This document shows positions 8,827-17,610 of a DNA stretch of 64,000 nucleotides, one piece after another. This stretch comes from Gammaproteobacteria bacterium (GTDB lineage Bacteria > Pseudomonadota > Gammaproteobacteria > Enterobacterales > Kangiellaceae), in NCBI GenBank assembly GCA_013373375.1, contig JABXHY010000036.1, positions 1 through 64,000 on the forward strand, read 5' to 3'. The position numbers and the translations under genes were made by a program. The notes under the pieces were generated by a model. The model ran no database searches. It was given only the letters and a program-made list of their open reading frames with translations, and was not told where the DNA came from. Numbering within the stretch: the stretch's first letter is position 1; every line of letters begins with the position of its first letter.

Positions 8827-10239
8827 ATGGCTCGACGAAAGTTCAAAGGTAAACGCATATTCGTTCTAGACACGAATGTTTTGATGCATGACCCGAGTGC
8901 CTTATTCAGGTTTGCAGAGCATGACATTTACATACCCATGGTGGTTCTGGAAGAACTCGACAACGGTAAAAAAGGTGTTTCAGAAGTAGCACGAAATGTG
9001 CGACAGGTAAGTCGGTACCTCGATGAGCTAATGAACGGCGCCACAGGCGAAGAAATTGAGCAAGGCATTCCTCTAGCCGATACCCAATTCGCGAATGATG
9101 AAAAAACTCGACAAGGAAGAATTTTCTTCCAAATGCGCGAACACGAGGACTCTTTACCAGCTACTTTACCCGGAACGAAAGTTGACAATACCATACTTAA
9201 TATCGCTCTGCGTTTGCGCGACAGACACAGTGATCGTCAAGTAACTCTCGTTTCTAAAGACATCAATTTACGAATAAAAGCCAAAATAGTCGGTGTCCAT
9301 ACAGAAGACTATTACAACGACAAAGTACTCGATGAAATTGAACAGCTGTTCACGGGAACAATGACGTTACCGGATGACTTTTGGGATACGCACAGTCGTG
9401 AAATGGACTCCTGGCTTGAAGAAGGTCGAACGTTTTATAAAGTCAGTGGCCCATTGGTAGAAAAGTGGGCGCCCAACATGTTTTTGTACTCTGAAAACGG
9501 AGATGGCTTCGAAGCAACCGTTCGCACTATTGAGGGCAGCACGGCAACCATTGAGCTAGCGAAAGATTTTCGACAGAAAAACCACAATGTCTGGGGAATT
9601 ACAGCAAGAAACACCGAACAAAGTTTCGCTTTAAATTTACTTATGGATCCAGAAGTCGACTTTGTATCATTGCAAGGTCCGGCAGGCACGGGCAAAACTC
9701 TTTTGGCATTAGCAGCTGCACTTGAGCAGACCATCGAGCAAAAGCTTTATAAGGAAGTGGTGGTGACAAGGGTTACCATTTCTGTAGGTGAAGATATTGG
9801 CTTTCTTCCCGGTACCGAGGAAGAAAAAATGACGCCCTGGATGGGAGCGTTAATGGATAACCTGGAAGTACTAGCTCCTGGTTCGGCGGAAGACGACTGG
9901 AGCCAACAAGCGACGCAAGATATTTTGAGAAAGTGGTTAAAGGTGCGCTCTTTAAACTTTATGAGGGGAAGAACTTTCTTAAACAAAATCGTAATTATTG
10001 ATGAAGCGCAAAACTTAACGCCAAAGCAAATGAAAACTCTGATTACTCGGGCGGGACCTGGTACCAAAGTCATTTGCCTGGGGAATGTTGCGCAAATTGA
10101 TACGCCCTACCTCACCGACACGAGTTCGGGACTGACCTATGTGGTGGATCGATTCAAGCCTTGGCCACACTCGGGTCACATTACATTGCAACGCGGTGAA
10201 CGTTCAAGGCTTGCTGACTACGCGTCAGACGAACTATAA
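8827..10239 (+). CDS. PIN domain-PhoH ATPase fusion protein (YlaK-type)
   Basis: A 470-aa protein with an N-terminal PIN nuclease-like domain (1 to about 150; acidic residues in VLDTNVLMHD, LEELDNGKKG and the later SKDINLR). A PhoH ATPase domain follows at about 245-460, with Walker A GPAGTGKTLLA near 287-297 and Walker B IVIIDEAQNLT near 390. Proteins of this PhoH2-like layout act as sequence-preferring RNases with helicase activity in some bacteria; the role here is inferred. An SD-like GAGGGTAAGCT precedes the ATG. Confidence 0.9.
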   Translation: MARRKFKGKRIFVLDTNVLMHDPSALFRFAEHDIYIPMVVLEELDNGKKGVSEVARNVRQVSRYLDELMNGATGEEIEQGIPLADTQFANDEKTRQGRIFFQMREHEDSLPATLPGTKVDNTILNIALRLRDRHSDRQVTLVSKDINLRIKAKIVGVHTEDYYNDKVLDEIEQLFTGTMTLPDDFWDTHSREMDSWLEEGRTFYKVSGPLVEKWAPNMFLYSENGDGFEATVRTIEGSTATIELAKDFRQKNHNVWGITARNTEQSFALNLLMDPEVDFVSLQGPAGTGKTLLALAAALEQTIEQKLYKEVVVTRVTISVGEDIGFLPGTEEEKMTPWMGALMDNLEVLAPGSAEDDWSQQATQDILRKWLKVRSLNFMRGRTFLNKIVIIDEAQNLTPKQMKTLITRAGPGTKVICLGNVAQIDTPYLTDTSSGLTYVVDRFKPWPHSGHITLQRGERSRLADYASDEL

Positions 10240-10255
10240 CAAGTGAGCAGAGATA

Positions 10256-10280
10256 CCCATTCGGGGCAATGCCGAATGGG
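10256..10280. terminator. Convergent hairpin between phoH-like and perM-like genes
   Basis: CCCATTCGG at 10256-10264 and CCGAATGGG at 10272-10280 form a perfect 9-bp stem with a 7-base loop. A short T-poor sequence follows, so it is a probable weak bidirectional terminator. Confidence 0.55.
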
Positions 10281-10293
10281 ACTTTGAATAAAT

Positions 10294-11385
10294 TTACACA
10301 GTACCGGACTCAACTGACGGTTCATCATCGTCAGTCATTTTCACTTCATCCCAAGCACTGATCACCGCTTTAACCAATGTCGCTAATGGAATTGCAAAAA
10401 ATACCCCCCAGAATCCCCAGATACCACCAAAAAATAACACCGCGATAATAATCGCAACGGGATGTAAGTTAACCGCTTCGGAGAATAAAAAGGGAACCAA
10501 AGCATTGCCATCGAGTGCCTGAATTATTCCGTAGGCAAAGATTAACCAGAAAAATTGTGACTCAAAGCCCCACTGGAAATACGCAACTAGTGCCACAGGT
10601 AAAGTCACAACAGCGGCCCCGATATAAGGAATCAATACTGAAAACCCAACCAGCACTGCCAGCAACAACGAATATCGTAAACCGAAAAAACTAAAAGTAA
10701 TAAAACTCACAGCTCCAACAATAAAAATCTCGAGAACCTTACCCCGTATATAATTTCCAATTTGAGCATTAACTTCAGACCATACTCGATTTGCCAGATA
10801 TCGATCTTTTGGCAACCAACGAACTCCCCAGCCAACAATCTTATGTTTATCTTTCATAAAGAAGAACAACATAAGAGGTACTAAAATAAGGTAAACCAAC
10901 AAAGCCGCTACATTTAATAGTGAACTGAACGATACGGACAAAACCAATTCGCCTAATCCCCCCATTTTTTCACCGAGTACTTGGTACAGCTCTACTAATT
11001 GTTCCTGACTAACAAATGCAGGGTATTCATTCGGTAATGTATCCAAAGTGGTTTTAACTTTCTTGAGCATCTGGGGAGTATCAACCACTAAAGTTTCTAA
11101 CTGCTTCCAAATTAACGGTACTAAGCCTAAGGTTAAAATTAGAGTTACCGTACAAAAACCAGTAAATACCAAAGTCACACCGTATTTTCGCGGCACATGT
11201 TTTCGTTCTAATGCTTGAACTATCCAGTCAAGTAAGTAAGCCAAAACAATCGCCACAAAAACAGGAGCAAGAATATCCGACAGTGTGTAAATTAAAGTAA
11301 AGCCTGCCAGTAACAGCATTAACAGAATGACGGCTTGTGGATCGGAAAAATTACGCCGAAACCAACGAATAAAAAGTTTTGTCAT
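10294..11385 (-). CDS. perM: AI-2E family transporter / PerM-type permease
   Basis: A 363-aa inner-membrane protein with about eight hydrophobic segments. The paired N-terminal ones include ILLMLLLAGFTLIYTL and VFVAIVLAYLLDWIV. A central soluble part (about 80-150) is followed by the C-terminal block with LLVYLILVPLMLFFFMKD and ALDGNALVPFLFSEAVNLHP, which is diagnostic for the AI-2E transporter family. The partner M48 protease gene nearby recalls the E. coli perM-bepA pair. The substrate is uncertain; members are described as quorum-signal exporters or ion antiporters. Confidence 0.88.
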   Translation of the reverse strand: MTKLFIRWFRRNFSDPQAVILLMLLLAGFTLIYTLSDILAPVFVAIVLAYLLDWIVQALERKHVPRKYGVTLVFTGFCTVTLILTLGLVPLIWKQLETLVVDTPQMLKKVKTTLDTLPNEYPAFVSQEQLVELYQVLGEKMGGLGELVLSVSFSSLLNVAALLVYLILVPLMLFFFMKDKHKIVGWGVRWLPKDRYLANRVWSEVNAQIGNYIRGKVLEIFIVGAVSFITFSFFGLRYSLLLAVLVGFSVLIPYIGAAVVTLPVALVAYFQWGFESQFFWLIFAYGIIQALDGNALVPFLFSEAVNLHPVAIIIAVLFFGGIWGFWGVFFAIPLATLVKAVISAWDEVKMTDDDEPSVESGTV

Positions 11386-11433
11386 GTAATTCTTATACCC
11401 TTAACCATGGCTTATATTCTTAACCATAGATAG

Positions 11434-11676
11434 TTATTTTAAGTTCAACATCAGCATTGTATTTTGCTTATCAACTTTACGATATTGGACGTCAAAGTTC
11501 ATTTTGTCCGAAAGTTGCTCCAAATCAGCAATCACCGTTGAGTCACAAACCATGAAGGTCAAACAATCCCCTGCCGCCTTTTGCTTGAGGACTAATTTAA
11601 TTTCAACGAGTAACTGTGGGCAGCGAAGTTGAGTAAAATCAAAATCTGCTTTTTCGGCTTCCCTTATAAGTCCCAA
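11434..11676 (-). CDS. TusA-like sulfurtransferase domain protein
   Basis: An 80-aa SirA/TusA-fold protein. The sulfur-carrying cysteine is in QLRCPQLLVEIK; the family motif is CPxP and here the second Pro is Leu. The start is TTG at 11676 preceded by GGGGGAAG, a strong ribosome site. It is co-directional with and 48 bases upstream of the PerM gene, a pairing seen in gammaproteobacteria. It probably acts as a persulfide carrier or regulator; the partner is unknown. Confidence 0.75.
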   Translation of the reverse strand: MGLIREAEKADFDFTQLRCPQLLVEIKLVLKQKAAGDCLTFMVCDSTVIADLEQLSDKMNFDVQYRKVDKQNTMLMLNLK

Positions 11677-11837
11677 ACTTCCCCCAGAAGTTCAAATTCA
11701 TAACAACTGTTTGTGTCTAAGCGAAATATTGTAAACTTAATTAACAAATATGAATATATCAGATATGGTTTAGCGTAACGGAACTTTGGATTTCCATTAA
11801 TCTCAAACAGTTAAGTCACTTAAGAGTAGTCATTGGT

Positions 11838-13283
11838 TTGTATAGAGTAAAAAACACCTTAATCAGTTTAATTGCTAGCTTTTCGCTCGTATCGCCGGCT
11901 ATGGCCGCATCTAGCTCATTGCCAGATATGGGCAGCAGCACTTCCCGAACCCTCTCGGTGACAGAAGAACAAGCAATCGGCGACGAATACATACTGGGAG
12001 TGCGACGTTATCTGCCACTATCCCAAGATCCCCTTGTCATAGAGTATATTAATGAGATAGGTTTTAGATTGGTTGAACAGAATCCAGACGCACATGATCG
12101 AAAATTTTACTTTTTCGTCATAAAAGACCCTTCAATCAACGCCTTTGCATTGCCGGGCGGTTACATCGGAACCCACACAGGCCTGCTCACAGCCGCCGAA
12201 AATGAGAGCGAACTGGCCGCAGTTCTTGGGCATGAAATAGCCCACGTAACACAACGACACCTGGCTCGAAGACTCGAGCGCCAAAGTCAATTGAGTTTTC
12301 CGGCACTGGCCTCATTTATCGGATCAATTATTGTTGCCAGTCAAAACCCTGAAGCTGGAATAGGTATGATGGCAACGGTTCAAGCCGGATTTCAACAAGC
12401 CATCATTAATCACACAAGGGAAAATGAAAAAGAAGCCGATCGAATTGGCATCTCTGCGATGAGCCGAGCAGGTTTTGACCCATCTGCTGTCGCCAGTTTC
12501 TTTGAGAAAATGCAGCAAGCAACTCGCTATCTGAGGAAACCGCCAGAATTTCTAATGACTCACCCGGTCAATCAAACTCGGATATCCGATGCTCGAGCCA
12601 GAGCTCGCTCAATGCCCGCTCCTTATAATCCAGACTCACTCAATTTTCACTTGATAAAAGCACGGTTGGCTTTGAGTGTTTCGGAAAGCAATGTCGCAGA
12701 TTATGAGACTGCAAAAAAATTATACCAGTCAGAAAAACTCAAAGATGAAGTCGAGCTATTCCGCTTCGCTTTGCTGTGTCGTGCTAACGAAGACTACTCA
12801 ACTGCCATCATGCTGTTAAAGCAACTCTATCTGCAAAGGCAGCGTAATTATGTTTATTTAGTCAGTCTTTCAGAAACATTTAATCTTGCAGGCCAACCAG
12901 AAAAAGCAATTCCATTTTTGGAAGCAGAGCTGAAAAACTCGCCGACCAGTATTCCACTGATTATGACATATGCAAGATCATTGATCAGTAATGACCAACC
13001 CCGTGCGGCTCGTAGCTTACTGCTCGAACATTCCTATGCCGAAAATGTCGAACCTCAAATTTTCCAGTTATTAAGCGAAGCTCAGAGTGCTTCCGGATTT
13101 GTGGATGAGGTACATGAGTCTCAAGGGCAATACTTATACGCAACGGGCGACTTACAAGGGTCATTGGCGCAGTTTGAGTTGGCGCTCAGCAGAGCCTCCG
13201 ATGACCCTTATGCTGCGACGCGAATTCAGGCGAAAATAGATAAGATTCAATACATACTAAGGCAACGACGTTACCGAAAATAA
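11838..13283 (+). CDS. bepA: M48 family metalloprotease with TPR domain (BepA-type)
   Basis: A 481-aa periplasmic zinc protease. An N-terminal signal peptide ends in SPAMAAS. The catalytic HEIAHVTQRH (HExxH) is near residue 134 and the third ligand is in NEKEADRIG near 197. TPR repeats fill about 290-475. BepA degrades or chaperones stalled LptD and BAM substrates in the outer membrane; BamC is encoded 6 kb away. The only plausible start is TTG at 11838. Length and layout match E. coli BepA (YfgC, 487 aa). Confidence 0.9.
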   Translation: MYRVKNTLISLIASFSLVSPAMAASSSLPDMGSSTSRTLSVTEEQAIGDEYILGVRRYLPLSQDPLVIEYINEIGFRLVEQNPDAHDRKFYFFVIKDPSINAFALPGGYIGTHTGLLTAAENESELAAVLGHEIAHVTQRHLARRLERQSQLSFPALASFIGSIIVASQNPEAGIGMMATVQAGFQQAIINHTRENEKEADRIGISAMSRAGFDPSAVASFFEKMQQATRYLRKPPEFLMTHPVNQTRISDARARARSMPAPYNPDSLNFHLIKARLALSVSESNVADYETAKKLYQSEKLKDEVELFRFALLCRANEDYSTAIMLLKQLYLQRQRNYVYLVSLSETFNLAGQPEKAIPFLEAELKNSPTSIPLIMTYARSLISNDQPRAARSLLLEHSYAENVEPQIFQLLSEAQSASGFVDEVHESQGQYLYATGDLQGSLAQFELALSRASDDPYAATRIQAKIDKIQYILRQRRYRK

Positions 13284-13379
13284 GGCGATCATATTGTGTT
13301 TAAGAGTTCGGGCTTTTGTGCTTGATAATATTGGTCTGACCAGTTATGTTAGCCGCATAATAATTAAGAGGTTACTCAC

Positions 13380-15158
13380 ATGGCAAATTACACAGCCCCA
13401 CTAGACGACATTCGATTTTTACTTCACGACTGGTTAAACATTACCGAACATTACAAGAAATACGGTTATGAAGAAGCGGCAGACAAAGAGCTAATTGATG
13501 CCATTCTAGAAGAAGGCGCTAAATTTTCGCAGGAAGTATTGGCCCCAATCAATCAGTCGGGTGATGAAGAAGGCTGCAAAATTGACGGACATCAGGTAAC
13601 GACACCAACAGGGTTTAAAGAAGCCTATCAACAGTATTGCGATAATGGCTGGCCATCTTTGAGCGCTGAGCCTGAATACGGCGGTCAAGGTCTTCCCTAT
13701 TCGCTTTCTTCAGTACTCTCTGAAATGGTCTCTTCAGCAAACATGTCATGGGGTATGTACCCGGGTTTAAGTCAGGGTGTAATTGAAGCGCTCTCAGCGC
13801 ACGGCTCTGATGAGCAAAAGCAACGATATCTGCCTGATCTGGTTAGCGGAAACTGGACAGGAACCATGTGTTTAACAGAGCCACATTGCGGTTCTGATCT
13901 TGGAATATTAAGAACCAAAGCCGAACCTTCTGGCAACGACATTTACAGCATTACTGGTACAAAAATCTTCATTTCTGCTGGCGAACACGATTTAGCAGAA
14001 AACATCATTCATCTGGTATTAGCAAGACTTCCTGATGCACCAGAAGGCACCAAAGGCATTTCGTTGTTCATCGTTCCAAAGTTTAAAGTCTCTGATACAG
14101 GAATTACCGATCAACGCAATAGCGTTTACTGTGGTTCCATCGAACACAAGATGGGCATCAAGGCTTCTGCTACCGCCGTGTTAAACTTCGACGCCGCTGA
14201 AGGTATTTTAATTGGAGAGCCCAATAAAGGCCTCAATTACATGTTTACCATGATGAATGCAGCGCGCCTCGGTACCGCTCAACAAGGTCAAGCACTCAAC
14301 GAAGTCTCGTATCAAGGTGCTCTCGCCTACGCAAAAGAACGAACTCAAATGCGCGCTCTTTCTGGACCTAAAGCACCAGAACAAGCAGCGGATCCAATTA
14401 TCGTTCATCCTGATGTACGACGTATGCTACTGACACAAAAAGCCTTTGCAGAGGGCAATCGCGCGCTCGCTTACTATACGGCAATGTTAGTTGACACCGA
14501 GCAACGAGCTGACGGTGAGAGAAAGAAAAAAGCTTTCAAAGAATTAAGCTTTTTAACACCTATCTGTAAAGCTTTCATGACCGAAATGGGACATGAAACA
14601 ACTAACTTAGGAATGCAGATTCTTGGCGGACACGGATACATCAGCGAGTGGGGTTTAGAGCAGTATGCCAGAGATGTACGCATCGCGCAGATCTATGAAG
14701 GGACTAACGGAATTCAAGCACTTGACTTGCTTGGACGTAAAGTTTTAATGGATAAGCTGGCAACTCTTCGCCGTATCCAGAAAAAAATGAAATACACGAT
14801 CAAAGATCTTTCGGCCGATAAAGAGTTGAAAGATATGTCAGGTGATCTTAAAACACTTATCAGAAAGTGGTTTATGCTCACACTCAACATAGCTCGAAAA
14901 GCAGGAAAAGATCGCGAAGAAGTTGGTGCAGCAGCTTTCGATTATCTGATGTACAGTGGCTATATTTATGTTGGTTTTATTTGGTTACAGCTAGCCGCAG
15001 CAGCTCGTAAAAAACACCCAGAGAGTGACCTGGCAAAAAGTAAACTGGCGACGTGTAAGTTTTATTTTGCACGACTTTTACCTCGAGTAAAAACTCATGC
15101 TGCAAACATTAAAAGTGGCGCCAGTAATTTAATGGATATTGACGAAAATTTGTTTTAA
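13380..15158 (+). CDS. Acyl-CoA dehydrogenase, DmdC-like long form
   Basis: A 592-aa FAD enzyme of the long acyl-CoA dehydrogenase group with an extra C-terminal domain (the DmdC/3-methylthiopropanoyl-CoA dehydrogenase-like family). Visible marks are the N-terminal YTAPLDDIRFLL, the FAD-binding MCLTEPHCGSDLG near 160, the active-site-region YEGTNGIQALDLLGRK near 440 and the C-terminal helix. It is probably a fatty-acyl-CoA beta-oxidation enzyme; the substrate cannot be told from sequence. It is monocistronic, with its own terminator at 15179-15208. Confidence 0.9.
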   Translation: MANYTAPLDDIRFLLHDWLNITEHYKKYGYEEAADKELIDAILEEGAKFSQEVLAPINQSGDEEGCKIDGHQVTTPTGFKEAYQQYCDNGWPSLSAEPEYGGQGLPYSLSSVLSEMVSSANMSWGMYPGLSQGVIEALSAHGSDEQKQRYLPDLVSGNWTGTMCLTEPHCGSDLGILRTKAEPSGNDIYSITGTKIFISAGEHDLAENIIHLVLARLPDAPEGTKGISLFIVPKFKVSDTGITDQRNSVYCGSIEHKMGIKASATAVLNFDAAEGILIGEPNKGLNYMFTMMNAARLGTAQQGQALNEVSYQGALAYAKERTQMRALSGPKAPEQAADPIIVHPDVRRMLLTQKAFAEGNRALAYYTAMLVDTEQRADGERKKKAFKELSFLTPICKAFMTEMGHETTNLGMQILGGHGYISEWGLEQYARDVRIAQIYEGTNGIQALDLLGRKVLMDKLATLRRIQKKMKYTIKDLSADKELKDMSGDLKTLIRKWFMLTLNIARKAGKDREEVGAAAFDYLMYSGYIYVGFIWLQLAAAARKKHPESDLAKSKLATCKFYFARLLPRVKTHAANIKSGASNLMDIDENLF

Positions 15159-15159
15159 C

Positions 15160-16851
15160 TCAACTAGGACTTTTCGATAAAAACGCCAGCTTTTGTGCTG
15201 GCTTTTTTCGCTTTAGCAAAAACAGTCCAGAGAACAACCAACACCAATTAAGCGCCCCTCCACTTTCTTTAACCTGAACTTTTGATGTTTTTTTGTTTGG
15301 TCGCATTACGCTAATGGTGAAATGAGAGTCAGCTAACTCGCCATTAAGAAGTTTTCCTTTATGATTTCGCTCAACCGGAGTTTGATTAACAAATTCAAGT
15401 GCATAAGTGATATTAGGAAGAGTTTTAAATGTCCAGCTATTATCTGTATCATTTTTAATTTGCTTTTTATTAAGCAATAACTGGATATCTGCACAATAAA
15501 TACTATTTTTGCAGGATACTGAACGGTCTACTTTAAAAATTTCTTCACTGGTTGTCTTAATCAATCCTAGTAATCGTTGAGATGTATCTTGATTACCCGA
15601 AGAACTCGAATGCTCCACATTATTTCCATAAATGCGCCAGTTATCGGAAGAGTCACTAAACCATTCAACTTGAGTCAGCTCATCTATATTTGATGTAGCC
15701 ACTAACTGACCAGCATTAGCTTTTAAATGAACAACCTTTTTGTATCTCCCATCTGAGCTTAACAAATACATTTCTTCATCGATTGCGCCACTCTGGTAGA
15801 CAGTAATCTGCAAATCAACTTTGCAAACTGGTGAGGTACTAGTGCCACAGGAATTACCTATGACTTCAACGTAAGTGCTTGGAGAGCCAGGAAAGTCCAA
15901 ATAAATATCAGACGCTTGATAATCTGGATTGTAAATATCAACAGACGTGTAAAACTTTTTATCAACGGGTACCACGCCCAAATCAATAATCGACTTAACC
16001 TGTAATTTAGAGACGACAGACGCTATCCAATCTTTATGCAACTCGAGGTCAACCAAAGCGGTTGGAAACTCCGGGTTATTGCATTGATAATTCCAAGAAA
16101 CTAACCCCGCAATAAAAACCCCCTCATCGGTCGCTAGATAAACAGGACTACCACTATCACCATGGCAAGTTGCGTATTCAGCAGACGAAGCAAGCAAACA
16201 TATCTGATCGGACTCAATTAGAGGTTCTTCGGTCGTTAATCCCCTATTTAACCAAGCAGACTTTATAGCAGATTGGCATTGGTCATAATCCAGTAGCTGC
16301 CATTTGCTGTCGTTATTTTTGCCATTTGCAGTATATATATCGGGAGTAGTAATGTGGCCGCTGTATATTTGAAGATAGTTTTCAGGATTTAAAGACTCAA
16401 AATTTTGTAAAGCTTGTTTCCAACCAATCACAAGGTCCGGTTCAAAATTAGACTGTTTGCTTACCACTCTTAATAACGCGACGTCTGAATTGAGATTAGC
16501 TTCATCATAATCTGGATGAACGATAACATCCTGAACGTCGTAATTAAGAATATGAGGCATTGACTTTGACTCTGACGCGATAGAATTTCTTACCAACAGC
16601 TCTCGCGCGTAAAAGTCTTTTACACAATGAGCGGCTGTTAACACCCAGCTCGGGGAAATGACAACACCTCTGCAAAGCCTTTCAGCTGAATTTATAGCAG
16701 CAATGTTACGACTCTTCAGAGAGTCAGTAGAGTCGCCTGACCACTCAGCATCAGTATAAAGTATTTCAACGGCGCTATCTCGGACATCGCTAGCAGTCGC
16801 AACAAAACTGCTCAATGTAATCATTATTATGCACGCCCAGCGATTAAACAA
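15160..16851 (-). CDS. Secreted trypsin-like serine protease with GlyGly-CTERM-like tail
   Basis: A 563-aa exported protease. A signal peptide covers residues 1 to about 20 (MITLSSFVATASD). The S1 catalytic triad is complete: His in TAAHCVKD near 74, Asp in SDVALLRV near 124 and Ser in CHGDSGSPVY near 234. A beta-rich C-terminal half of unknown function follows. The last about 30 residues read GGALNW, then a hydrophobic stretch, then KRKK, the pattern of GlyGly-CTERM sorting tails handled by rhombosortase and type II secretion. That suggests surface display after cleavage. It is convergent with the acyl-CoA dehydrogenase, whose terminator lies inside this gene's 3' end. Confidence 0.88.
   Translation of the reverse strand: MFNRWACIIMITLSSFVATASDVRDSAVEILYTDAEWSGDSTDSLKSRNIAAINSAERLCRGVVISPSWVLTAAHCVKDFYARELLVRNSIASESKSMPHILNYDVQDVIVHPDYDEANLNSDVALLRVVSKQSNFEPDLVIGWKQALQNFESLNPENYLQIYSGHITTPDIYTANGKNNDSKWQLLDYDQCQSAIKSAWLNRGLTTEEPLIESDQICLLASSAEYATCHGDSGSPVYLATDEGVFIAGLVSWNYQCNNPEFPTALVDLELHKDWIASVVSKLQVKSIIDLGVVPVDKKFYTSVDIYNPDYQASDIYLDFPGSPSTYVEVIGNSCGTSTSPVCKVDLQITVYQSGAIDEEMYLLSSDGRYKKVVHLKANAGQLVATSNIDELTQVEWFSDSSDNWRIYGNNVEHSSSSGNQDTSQRLLGLIKTTSEEIFKVDRSVSCKNSIYCADIQLLLNKKQIKNDTDNSWTFKTLPNITYALEFVNQTPVERNHKGKLLNGELADSHFTISVMRPNKKTSKVQVKESGGALNWCWLFSGLFLLKRKKPAQKLAFLSKSPS
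15179..15208 (+). terminator. Intrinsic terminator of the acyl-CoA dehydrogenase gene
   Basis: GCCAGC (15185-15190), loop TTTTGT, GCTGGC (15197-15202), then six Ts, with an A-run upstream. It lies inside the coding sequence of the convergent protease. Confidence 0.8.
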
Positions 16852-16958
16852 AATTTGACTCTATTAATACATCCATATTCACATTTGACCTTTATATCAG
16901 TATTTTAGAGTTGATTACAACGGGAGTATTACCTTAGACTTTTAATATATCTCATTTA

Positions 16959-17534
16959 ATGGAACTCTTATCTATGTTTAAGCCTTTAGCCTTTGGTTTA
17001 ATTTGCCTTACTCCCTTTGCAGTTGAATCAAATCAGCTCCCTACCAATAACGTTGAAAAATGTGTTTCGATTAAAGACGATAACGAACGTCTTAGTTGCT
17101 ACGACAAACTGTTCAAATCAGATGGCAAAACTGTTCTAAGTCAAAGTCAGTCCATTAATAAAAAAACAGATCTTGATAACTTGTCCGGTGTAACCACCCA
17201 AAAACCAAACAATCCATCATCCAAAAACATAACCAATGAATCAGAAGATCAAACTATAACATTGCAGCAATCGGATATTTTTGGTTTGGAGAAAGAAGTC
17301 GAAAACTTAAGCTTAGAAAAACTGGATAGCAAAATAATAGGTAAGTTCTCAGAGTGGAAAAAAGGTACCAAATTCAAGCTAGAAAACGGACAGGAGTGGC
17401 AAGTAATTAACTCACGTACGCTTTATCATACTGTCGAAAATCCTGAAGTTACTATCGAAAAAGGAGCGTTTGGATCCTTTTACCTTCGCTTTAACGGTAT
17501 GAATCGTCGACTAAAAGTAAAACGACTCAAGTAA
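16959..17534 (+). CDS. Exported protein of unknown function with CxnRLxCYD motif
   Basis: A 191-aa protein with a short hydrophobic signal (LAFGLICLTPFAVES). Right after it comes KCVSIKDDNERLSCYDKLF, a two-cysteine motif found at the N-terminus of many exported gammaproteobacterial proteins, including some type VI secretion-associated ones. The C-terminal half has a compact beta-rich segment with GQEWQVINSRT and MNRRLKVKRL, resembling an SH3-like barrel. ATG at 16974 (after GGAACT) may be the true start instead of 16959. I do not know its function. Confidence 0.7.
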   Translation: MELLSMFKPLAFGLICLTPFAVESNQLPTNNVEKCVSIKDDNERLSCYDKLFKSDGKTVLSQSQSINKKTDLDNLSGVTTQKPNNPSSKNITNESEDQTITLQQSDIFGLEKEVENLSLEKLDSKIIGKFSEWKKGTKFKLENGQEWQVINSRTLYHTVENPEVTIEKGAFGSFYLRFNGMNRRLKVKRLK

Positions 17535-17563
17535 CCGAGTTGATTGTTCAAAAATAGTTCTAA

Positions 17564-17592
17564 AAAAAGAGCGCCATAGGGCGCTCTTTTTA
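17564..17592. terminator. Strong bidirectional terminator
   Basis: A 12-bp stem, 17564-17575 paired with 17580-17591 (core GAGCGCC/GGCGCTC with A-run and T-run flanks). It serves the exported protein gene on the plus strand and the TonB-dependent receptor on the minus strand. Confidence 0.92.
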
Positions 17593-17610
17593 TTTCCAGC
17601 AGAAAATTGC

